From contig NW_022985451.1 of the NCBI RefSeq assembly GCF_010093595.1, positions 447,710 through 511,709 of the forward strand: a stretch of DNA of 64,000 nucleotides. The letters are read 5' to 3'. The stretch is from Mytilinidion resinicola. Its lineage: Eukaryota > Ascomycota > Dothideomycetes > Mytilinidiales > Mytilinidiaceae. The notes under the pieces were generated by a model. That model did no database searches and was not told the origin of the DNA. It saw nothing but the letters and a program-made list of their open reading frames with translations. This document shows, piece by piece, positions 44,832 through 52,744 of this stretch. The position numbers were made by a program, and so were the translations under genes. Numbering within the stretch: position 1 is the stretch's first letter; each line of letters begins with the position of its first letter.

Positions 44832-46207
44832 ATGTTTTCTGGTTTCCGACAAGGAAGGCATCAGGTATGTTTTATTACCACTTTCATGCTGAACATACGC
44901 TCATTGACAATCTGACCCTCTCCCAGATTTCAAAAATCTCAAATTACAGCCTGACCAAGAGAATTGGATACAGATATGGAGCTCTCAGGTCCCACCCTAC
45001 AAAATGTATCCACACGCGAGCGACGGAATATCTCCAGGCCAAGGATCCGGACATGACTGAGTCCCAACGAACGGTCCGAGAAGCAATTGCGAAAATATGT
45101 TCCAAATACCCCGACGAATATTGGGCCCGTAAGGACGAAACCCACGAGTTCCCCTTAGATCTGCATGGCGACCTCGCGAGAGATGGCTGGCTGGGTATCT
45201 GCATGCCACAAGAATACGGCGGCTCAGAACTTGGAATTTCAGAAGCAGCGGTGATGATGCAGACTATTTCCGAGTCTGGTGCAGGCATGAATGGAGCGTC
45301 ATCCGTACACATGAATATCTTTGGCTTGGAGCCGGTTGTGAAGTTTGGAACGGAAGAGCAAAAGGAGAGATGGCTGGTGCCATTGATCAAAGGAGAAGAA
45401 AGGGCATGCTTTGGCGTAACAGAGCCAAATACAGGTCTTGATACCCTAAAATTGCAATCTTTTGCTAGACGGGACGGAGATTACTATATCCTAAAGGGTT
45501 CAAAGATTTGGATATCCACAGCCAAGAGCGCAGACAAAATCCTTATTCTCGTCCGAACGACACCCTTAGGCAAAGTTAACAAACCTTCACATGGACTGTC
45601 CCTTTTCTATACCGATATGGACCGCTCACAAGTTGAAGTGACCGAGATTCCCAAGATGGGCCGAGCAGCAGTAGACTCGAACATGCTCTTCTTCGACGGT
45701 TGGAAGGTACCCGCCACAGACTTGTTAGGCAAAGAAGGGAATGGCTTCAAGATGGTCATGCAAGGCATGAACGCGGAGCGCATCCTCCTTGGTGCAGAAG
45801 CATTGGGGTTGGGATATGCGGCTCTCCGCCGGACAGCACAATACGCAAAAGATCGCGTCGTTTTCGGGAGGCCTATTGGACAGAATCAGGGAATCCAGCA
45901 CCCGCTTGCGGATTCTTGGATGAAGCTTGAGGCAGCTAGATTAGTCGTCTATCAAGCCGCTCGCATGTACGATGAGGGGTATGCAACTGGGGAATATGCC
46001 AATGCAGGGAAATACCTCGCTGCTGAAGCTGCTTTTGAAGCGTGCGAGAGAGCTGTTCTTGCCCATGGAGGTATGGGATATGCGAAGGAATATCATATTG
46101 AAAGGTACTTCAGGGAAGCAATGCTCCCTCGAATTGCACCAGTAAGCAGGGAAATGATATACAATTACATTGGCGAGAAAGTGCTTGGGTTACCGAGGAG
46201 TTACTAG
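44832..46207 (+). CDS. Acyl-CoA dehydrogenase 2, mitochondrial
   Basis: Two exons (44832-44864, 44927-46207), 62-bp intron, 437 residues. The first exon encodes only MFSGFRQGRHQ; with the next residues (SLTKRIGYRYGALRSHPTK) it forms a basic mitochondrial presequence. The core is complete: GICMPQEYGGSELG, FGVTEPNTGLDTLK (flavin loop), KGSKIWISTAKSAD, FDGWKVPATDLLGKEGNGF, RVVFGRPIGQNQGIQHPLAD, and AVLAHGGMGYAKEYHIERYFREAMLPRIAPVS. The Gly-Met-Asn-Ala-Glu-Arg segment (MQGMNAERI) carries the helix-G region where short/branched-chain enzymes place the catalytic Glu, but I cannot assign the substrate firmly. It would reduce electron-transfer flavoprotein. A start inside the intron (44867) was rejected in favour of the spliced start. 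Confidence 0.92.
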
Positions 46208-46538
46208 GTGGCAGGTACCTATTGATCATGTTATATTTGGGAGTAGTCATATATATACAAATCACCTGTAAATGTCAAAAGTGTTGCACCAAAATCTCTT
46301 AAGGTTTGTAAATAATTTCCTTACTTTTCAAGGTTATACATGTGACATATCAGATGCTCAGGGTTAAGAAGTTATACAACGAGAGGAGATATTATTATCT
46401 ATTCTTTTGTGGCCAATAGTAACGCCACGTTGATACATCAATTTCATCTGCAATAATGCTACAAGTCTGAAAAAATTCTAGATTCATTTGATTCGTCTAC
46501 GGGTAGTTGATCTACTCCAGTCATGCTACCATTCAAGG
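46208..46538. other. Intergenic, no gene seen
   Basis: About 330 bp of AT-rich 3' sequence between acyl-CoA dehydrogenase 2 and the solo LTR. Confidence 0.4.
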
Positions 46539-46790
46539 TGGCAGCTGGCGTAGGAAGGGCAAAGGATCAGTGAGGAAAGCATGAGTTGTATTGAAGTGCT
46601 AACGAGTGGCTATATAGTGAAGAGAGAATAGGAGTTGCAGGTGGCAACGGTGGCAAGCAACAAGCGAGCTGAGCATTCAGCTGAGTTCGAGCGAGCTGAG
46701 TCTTCAGCTGTACATTGCAAGCTGAGAAGTGAACCTTGACAAGCTGAGGCGCGTAGATAGATGTACGTAGGAGCATATAACTGGCTGCCA
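46539..46790. mobile_element. Solo LTR, copia-like (target duplication CAAGG)
   Basis: 252 bp from TGGCAGCTGG to CTGGCTGCCA (TG..CA ends), flanked by direct CAAGG (46534-46538, 46791-46795). The core TTGTATTGAAG ... TATATAG and AGCTGA repeats relate it to the elements at 33.3 and 36.4 kb. It lies in the tail-to-tail gap between acyl-CoA dehydrogenase 2 and aldehyde dehydrogenase. Confidence 0.85.
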
Positions 46791-46872
46791 CAAGGTGCTT
46801 ACGGCATTCATCAAGCGTTCATACTGATCAAACATCAGTTACAAGAACTAGGAAACATTGAATTAATAGGAC

Positions 46873-48479
46873 TCACTTGATCAAAATTGTCTTAGGTTCA
46901 GTATATGCGCGTAAAGCCTACCAGATAAGGTAAGGATTCAGTATTCCCAATGATAACAGAGGGCTCCTTACGTATTCACCAAATTCTCTGCCGTGCCCGG
47001 ACTGCTTCATCCCACCGAACGGTACTTGTGCATTCATCTGTCCTCTTAGTTCATGCTCATGTCTGATTCTGGAGACAACTTACATAGCTTACGCAGTTGA
47101 CACCCACAACACCAGTTTCCAAACCTGCGGACATCCTGAGCGCGCGTGAGATATCCCTCGTGAACACACCTGACATCAAGCCGTATTCCGTATCATTCGC
47201 CATCTTCAAAACCTCCTCCTCAGTCTCGAACGTCTTCAGAACTGAGACTGGGCCAAATATCTCTTTCTGATATATTTCAGCGTTGACCTTGGGGTTCAGG
47301 AACACAGTAGGTTCCATGTAGCATCCCGTCTCGCCATGCTGCACCCCACCAACAACAAGTTCCGCCTCCCCCTTGCCGCGGTCAACCATGGCTTTTACCC
47401 TTCTGAGTTGGTCCGTGTCAACCAATGGGCCCATCTTGACCGAGGAATCCTGAGGATCGCCAAAATCTGAAGCTGCTGCTTTCATCCTCTCGATATATCT
47501 GTCAATGAATTTTTTTGATATAGATTTCTGAACGTAGACTCTTGTTGCGGCTACGCACACTTGGCCTGAGCGAGCGAGGATGGCGTGGACGGTCCAGTTA
47601 ATTGCGTTATCCAGATTGCAATCTTCGAACACCACAGCAGGACTCTTGCCGCCCAGTTCCAGAGTCACGCGTTTCAAATTACTTTGAGCAGCGGCGGCTT
47701 GGACTTTCTTGCCAGTTGAAACACTACCTGTGAAGCTTATCTTTCGAATCTTCATGTGGTTCGATAATAAAGCTCCAGTTTGGCCATTCCCCGTTATGAC
47801 CTGAATACATCCCTTTGGAAATCCAGCTTGCTCAAATAGAGGTGCGATAGCTAGGGTTCCCAAGGGAGTTTTCTCGGACGGTTTGACTATCATCACATTT
47901 CCTGTTGCCAAAGCCGGCGCGGCTTTGATTATCATGGTAGCCACAGGTGCATTAAATGGATTGATAGCAGCGCACACTCCCAAAGGTTCATGGCGCACTA
48001 TTTTGGTAAACCCTGAGCCCGTTGATCAGTCACTATTGCTACAACTTCAAAGGCCGCTTACCATCGTCTGCTGGGAGGTAGTCTCCTTTTTGTTTGTCTG
48101 TCCATCCCGAATAATACAGTATAGTATTCTTGATATAATCCTTCTCGCGAGTTGGGATAATGGACACAGGGTTTCCTGAGGTGAGTGAATCCAGCGTTAA
48201 AATATCGATCAGCTGTTCTTCTAGAATGGCTGCCAGTTTATGAAAACATTGGGTTTTCTGCCCTGCTGTGAACTTGCTGTATGCTTTGAAGGCTTCGTCA
48301 GCGTGTTCGACAGCAAGGTCGACATCTTCGGAATCTGCAATCGGAATTCCTTCAACTACCAGAGTGTTGTCTTTTGGGTTTCTGAGAGAGAATTTCTCTT
48401 TGGATTTAGAATCAACGAATTCTCCATTGAGATATAATTTAATGAAGTCTTTTGGCTCGAGAGGAGATATTTTGCCCAT
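46873..48479 (-). CDS. NAD(P)-dependent aldehyde dehydrogenase
   Basis: Four exons (48479-48062, 48012-47084, 47037-46972, 46917-46873), introns of 46-54 bp, 485 residues. Family motifs: INPFNAPVATMIIKAAPALATGN, KPSEKTPLG, FTGSVSTGKKV, the catalytic Glu in LELGGKSPAVVF near 255, the nucleophile in RSGQVCVAATR near 290, EIFGPV near 385, then VPFGGMKQSGHGREFGEY and YTEPKTILIK in the two small last exons. It turns an aldehyde into the free acid. No presequence is seen, so it is probably cytosolic. The ATG at 48479 (MGKISPLE) is chosen over an upstream in-frame GTG. It is divergent from the metallo-beta-lactamase gene. Confidence 0.93.
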
Positions 48480-49008
48480 TTTTACGGTTGGAATTCGAGA
48501 TAGTGAAAATGACTGAGTGTTAGACTTGTCCACGAGACTTCAGAAAGCTTGAACTGAATAGTCAAATGGTAAACAACGGCTTGTGAGGCCGAGGTTCAGC
48601 TTTGTCGTTCAGTTTGCGATCATGACAATGTACCCCTCCATTTCGGGGACCTGGTCTTTACCGAATGCGGGGCAGAAATTAGCCTACCACCTAAGTTTAG
48701 CCGATACTCGCCTATTGAACTAATACATGCGTGTCCTTTAACCGACGTACAAAGAATGAGAGCTATTGAAATGTCTAAATGAAATAGGTATTATCAATTA
48801 CTATTAGTTTTATTCAGACAGCCTAAGGCCTATGGTATGTAAGTCATGATTTCCAAGCAATATAAAGCGGGGCTGCAAGCACTTCATCTTCCTCGCCGTA
48901 CAATGCGAACTTCAACAAATCAAAAGCACTTTGTTTGGCAATTATCAGTCTACTACTTTGCTCTGACTTTGGACCCCGCAGCCTGTCTGCCCTATTACGC
49001 AAAAACAT
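48480..49008. promoter_or_regulatory. Bidirectional promoter: aldehyde dehydrogenase / metallo-hydrolase
   Basis: 529 bp between divergent genes. CCTCGG (as CCGAGG) lies at 48589-48594 in GGCCGAGGTTCAG; its complement CTGAACCTCGGCC resembles AACCTCGGCTGAAC of the CoA-transferase/lyase promoter. Confidence 0.55.
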
Positions 49009-50169
49009 ATGATGGTCTCTCAGATTAAGTCCAAGGACGTCCCTCCTTTGGGCCTCCCCAAAGGATCCGAGTCGTGTCAAATTTCAATAATCAACACAAC
49101 ATGCGATATTACCGTCCCCCCATCACTCTTGGTCGAACCAGCAATAGAAGGCCATGACTGGATGAACCTCCCGACATACTCATTTCTCATCAAGCATGAA
49201 AGGAGCGGAAAACAGATCCTCTTCGACCTCGGGGCGCGTACAGATTGGTACAATCACTGCCCCAGTGTCTCAGACATTCTGAAATGTCATGTCCCCGGAT
49301 TGAAAGTTGAAAGGAATGTGGCGGATATTATTCGTGAAGGTGGTGTCTATATCAAGGATATTGACGTGCTCGTCCTAAGTCATTGGCATTTTGACCATTG
49401 TGGAGACATAGCCGTCCTACCTCAAACAGTTGATTTGGTTGTTGGGCCTGGTTTCAAAGGTGCATTTCTACCGGGTTGGCCATCGAAGAGCACATCGCCT
49501 TTCGCAGAAGAGGTTTTCCTAGGGCGGCAAATTATCGAAGTGCCATTCACCAGCAATTTCAAGATTGGGCGCTTCGAAGCACATGATTTCTTCCAGGACG
49601 GCAGTTTTTATATCCTCAACACACCTGGCCACGCGATCGGGCATATTTCAGCTCTTGTGCGAACCACTGCGGATACATTTATCTTTCTGGGCGGTGATGT
49701 GTGCCATTTTGGTGGCAGCTATAGACCAACCAAGTACGTACCGCTTCCTGACCAGATCCCGGAAGAGACAATACTCGACCCGCATATTGCGCGACCCTGT
49801 CCTTGCCACGCCTTCACATCCTGCCACCCAGACCAAGAAAACAGCCGCACCAGCTCTTTCTACAAAGTGGCTACGGGAGCCTCAACTTGGTATGCGGATC
49901 CAGCTTTGGCACAGCAGTCGATTGGAGCCATGGAGGAGTTTGACGCGGATCCGAATGTTCTAGTTGCTATAGCACATGATCCTACCTCCTTGGATGTATT
50001 TACGTTTTTCCCGAACGGTACGATGAATGCTTGGCAGAAGGAAGGTTGGAAGGAAGCTTTACATTGGGGATTTTTAAATGAACTACCGTACGAGGGAAGG
50101 ACTTCACGGCCTCACTTAGTCGATGGCTTGTATAAGGATGGGAAAAAAGTCAAAGATCTTAAGGCCTAA
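49009..50169 (+). CDS. Metallo-beta-lactamase-fold hydrolase (lactonase-like)
   Basis: Single exon, 386 residues, with ATG codons at 49009 and 49012. The dinuclear-zinc motif is complete: LSHWHFDHCGD (HxHxDH) near 125, TPGHAIGH near 210, GGDVCH near 230, and a late His in AIAHDPTSLD near 325. The N-terminal CDITVPPSLLVEP and LFDLGARTDW are as in AHL-lactonase-like fungal proteins. The fold hydrolyses lactones, lactams or thioesters. In a catabolic cluster, ring opening of a lactone is the natural guess. A related MBL protein in the Fusarium FDB1 cluster acts on a plant benzoxazolinone, so a xenobiotic or plant-defence substrate is an alternative. No signal peptide. It is the right-most intact cluster gene. 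Confidence 0.9.
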   Translation: MMVSQIKSKDVPPLGLPKGSESCQISIINTTCDITVPPSLLVEPAIEGHDWMNLPTYSFLIKHERSGKQILFDLGARTDWYNHCPSVSDILKCHVPGLKVERNVADIIREGGVYIKDIDVLVLSHWHFDHCGDIAVLPQTVDLVVGPGFKGAFLPGWPSKSTSPFAEEVFLGRQIIEVPFTSNFKIGRFEAHDFFQDGSFYILNTPGHAIGHISALVRTTADTFIFLGGDVCHFGGSYRPTKYVPLPDQIPEETILDPHIARPCPCHAFTSCHPDQENSRTSSFYKVATGASTWYADPALAQQSIGAMEEFDADPNVLVAIAHDPTSLDVFTFFPNGTMNAWQKEGWKEALHWGFLNELPYEGRTSRPHLVDGLYKDGKKVKDLKA

Positions 50170-50267
50170 AAGTAGTTAGCTAGTAGTAATATAAGAGTTC
50201 TAGTAAGGAAAAGTGGAAAGGTATTCTACGGTATTTTAGAGCGTTTAGTCCTTAATAAAGAGGTTAC

Positions 50268-50400
50268 ACGCCTGCGGCGCGCACGGAAAGCGCAGCATAA
50301 TAGCTAGATGTAAGGTGACGAATCACCTACAAGTATATGGATACTCTCTAGGCTGGTAGTCTAGCTATTAGGCTGCGCTTTCCGTGCGCGCCGCAGGCGC
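50268..50400. mobile_element. MITE-like element with about 40-bp terminal inverted repeats
   Basis: The left arm 50268-50308 and right arm 50360-50400 are near-perfect inverted repeats (shared core CGCCTGCGGCGCGCACGG). The short loop contains the internal palindrome GGTGACGAATCACC. Total 133 bp; the outer flanks share only CA. Size and structure fit a MITE. Confidence 0.75.
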
Positions 50401-50616
50401 ATCACGTGCTCGGCTAAGGCGAGCTCACATATAGCCTGGAGAGCCCGAATCCTTAACCCCTCAAGGATTTGTCTCTTTTTCCCTCCTATATATACGACTA
50501 CATCATCAATTCCGTATGCAAGCCCCCTACCGTGACTTTCCTCTTACATGAAGTTTATTTTGGGATCTTCCGGCTAAAAATAGATCTTTAGAGCCCGATT
50601 TGACTCCAATATATAG

Positions 50617-50633
50617 CCCTAACCCTAACCCTA
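50617..50633. repeat. Interstitial telomere repeat tract
   Basis: CCCTAACCCTAACCCTA: nearly three units of the standard fungal telomere repeat (TTAGGG in complement), far from a recognisable chromosome end and beside transposon and NLR relics. Confidence 0.7.
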
Positions 50634-50739
50634 GTACCCTTTGTATCGCTGCTGCGCTCCCCTCTGAGGGCTTGATCAAAGTCGAGCAGCCTGAATCGCA
50701 GGCGAGACACCATCTTAGTGTGGCTGGCTGGTAGGAGGT

Positions 50740-50990
50740 TGCAGTGGGATGACGACTCAGGAGCAGTGCTGCAGGAGCTCAAAGGCCACGGTGGCTACGT
50801 GAGAGCCATCGCCTTCGCCAGATGGCAAGCGGCTAGTGTCTGCATCGAATGGCAGAACGGCCATGCAATAGGAGACCGATTCAGGAGCGGTACTCCAAAT
50901 ACATAGGCACAATGAGTTTGTTAGAGCCGTTGCATTTTCGCCGGTAGGCAAGCGACTAGCGACTTCGAGCAACAAGACGATGCAGAACCG
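50740..50990 (+). pseudogene. WD40-repeat relic of a NACHT/NLR-type gene
   Basis: Two decayed WD40 blades. The first reads WDDDSGAVLQELKGHGGYVRAIAF, loses frame at about 50820, then DGKRLVSASNGRTAMQ and an in-frame TAG. The second reads ETDSGAVLQ, then HNEFVRAVAFSPVGKRLATSS. The GxVRAVAFSPDGKRLAS pattern is typical of the highly similar WD40 arrays in fungal NACHT/HET immune-type proteins. The NACHT part is not present; only this fragment remains, cut off by the TIR element to the right. Confidence 0.65.
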
Positions 50991-51213
50991 CAGGTCGGAA
51001 GCGCAGAAGTCCGACACCAAAGACAGCGAATGCCGAGAGAGGGCCCAGAACCGGGCCTTCCGAGGCAGGGTGAAGACCCGGTCTTAACCCTCGCTGTCAA
51101 ATGCAGGTGCAAGCCGCTCAGTCTCGGCTTAGGATGCGCTCACCTCAGTACTGCCAGAGCTTAGGCTGGAGCATAAGCAGCTCAGATCCCTAATCAGGAA
51201 AGAAAATTGCTTA

Positions 51214-52142
51214 GAGTACTTGAGTAGGTTATTGTATATGAGGGTGTTATTGTAACGTGTTCTACATGCATGTGGTGGTTACAAGCGAGTGGTGGCGCTT
51301 AATTTTTGGTGCGATTTGGACGTTTTGACACCCCAGCAATCTCAACAACCATAAAGTATTAAATAAGATTATATGAATGCATATAGTATTTAGCTCATTT
51401 CAATGGCTAGGCAATAGTTTGGAGTGATGTGTCTCTGTAATTCTATTATATCGTAGATCTTACCCAATGCTAGGGGGCTGTCACGGTATCGACCGCGACA
51501 CCCTACCTACCGAAATTCTGCCGCAGATTGCTACAACTCCAGCAATCTGCACCGGCCTACTACCGTTGGCCGGCCTCCTGCCCTGCCTGCCCTGCTCCGC
51601 TCCCGTCTCGCTTCCGCTTCCTATCCTGTCCCGCTCCAGCCACCTACCGGCTGCCCCCTTTTCCTATCACCTGATCTGGTAAGGACCTCGCGTACACGCG
51701 TGCCACGCGCCGAAACGGCATAGAGGCCGTACGCCACGCGCTCGGCCACGCCCTTATATCCGGTGGCCCGTCTCCCGTCTTCCTGTTCCTTACACAACGT
51801 CTTGATTCTCCACGTAGCATTGTACATAGCACCTAATCAACGCTCCTCTTTGAGCCCTCGACCTCTCGCGTGTAGCGCTATCGTGACAGGGGCCAAAACT
51901 CTACTATAACTAAATGTGGCCATCAAGAGACCCTAAAAATTTGTCTTATAATATTGAAACAGCTATGCATATCTTTATTCTAAGTTATAGATTCAAATCT
52001 TTTATAGTTGTTGAGGTTGCTGGGGTGTCAAAACGTCCAAATCGCACCAAAAATTAAGCGCCACCACTCGCTTGTAACCACCACATGCATGTAGAACACG
52101 TTACAATAACACCCTCATATACAATAACCTACTCAAGTACTC
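51214..52142. mobile_element. Non-autonomous DNA element with 142-bp terminal inverted repeats, TA flanks
   Basis: The arms 51214-51355 and 52001-52142 are inverted repeats with about two mismatches. Outer ends GAGTACTTGAGTAGG are flanked by TA on both sides (51212-51213, 52143-52144), the target of Tc1/mariner/Fot1-type elements. Without the nested LTR the element is 514 bp and has no transposase, so it is a non-autonomous derivative. Confidence 0.85.
51479..51888. mobile_element. Solo LTR nested in the TIR element (target duplication GGGGC)
   Basis: 410 bp from TGTCACGGTATCG to TATCGTGACA (TG..CA with inverted ends), flanked by direct GGGGC (51474-51478, 51889-51893). It is GC-rich, unlike the AT-rich element it interrupts. 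TGTCACG ends are common in fungal gypsy-type LTRs. Confidence 0.88.
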
Positions 52143-52310
52143 TATGTGCACATTGGGATGTTGTTCTTGTCATTGCACGCTGTTATGATAGGCTTGGTTC
52201 ATATTAAATCCATGGTCGAAATGGGCTCTTAGAGGCTATTTCGGAAGGGCTGTTTTAGGCCCAGAAGACGGACTGAGATCCCTGTCCAGGAACCAGCCTG
52301 CTACTCACCC

Positions 52311-52378
52311 AGCGCTCACCCACTTCTCACCCCACTACTCACCCGGCGCTCACCTACAACTCACCTACTACCGGCCTC
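52311..52378. repeat. Two imperfect 34-bp tandem repeats (CTCACCC-rich)
   Basis: The unit starts CTACTCACCC(A/G)GCGCTCACC and occurs twice, with further CTCACC words behind it. A minor local duplication. Confidence 0.5.
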
Positions 52379-52744
52379 ACCCATCACCGCTGCTCATCTC
52401 AATGCTCCCCAAGCTAGCAAGTAGAGCAAAAACGCCAAGTACATCTCATTACTTTTCTATGCTTTTGCCGCCTACGATCGGTGACGCCGGCGGAAGCGAA
52501 ATTTGCGCTGTTTCAAAACAAGGACAGGTTGTCATGCTAAGATAAAATGGATAAGGCAATTCAAAGGGTGGCATTATTGCATGAAGGTAGAAAGCGATGT
52601 ATTAATACGTTTCCATTTCAAAAACGCGGAGGGGGAGATTTCCTAATCCGGCACGCTAAATGTGCGAAATCAAACACCTCAAGTTTCTGCGGTGTTTGAT
52701 ATGTGGATCGATGGGAATAATGTCTCCTCCACACGTGATGCAGG

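Larger units (their letters stand above)
50170..52744. other. Repeat-rich island at the right cluster edge
   Basis: 2.6 kb with no intact gene. It holds the MITE, interstitial telomere tract, WD40 relic, TIR element and nested solo LTR listed separately. The stretch 52145-52744 shows only two imperfect 34-bp repeats. Confidence 0.6.

Noticed and set aside
44867..44926. ATG at 44867 as the start of acyl-CoA dehydrogenase 2
   Set aside because: It lies inside a GTATGT..CCCAG intron; splicing from 44864 to 44927 gives a proper mitochondrial presequence.
51043..51200. bZIP-like text (RERAQNRAFRGR) and a leucine-zipper-like stretch 38 codons later in the same frame
   Set aside because: Spacing between basic region and zipper is wrong for bZIP and two stop codons intervene; similarity is too short.
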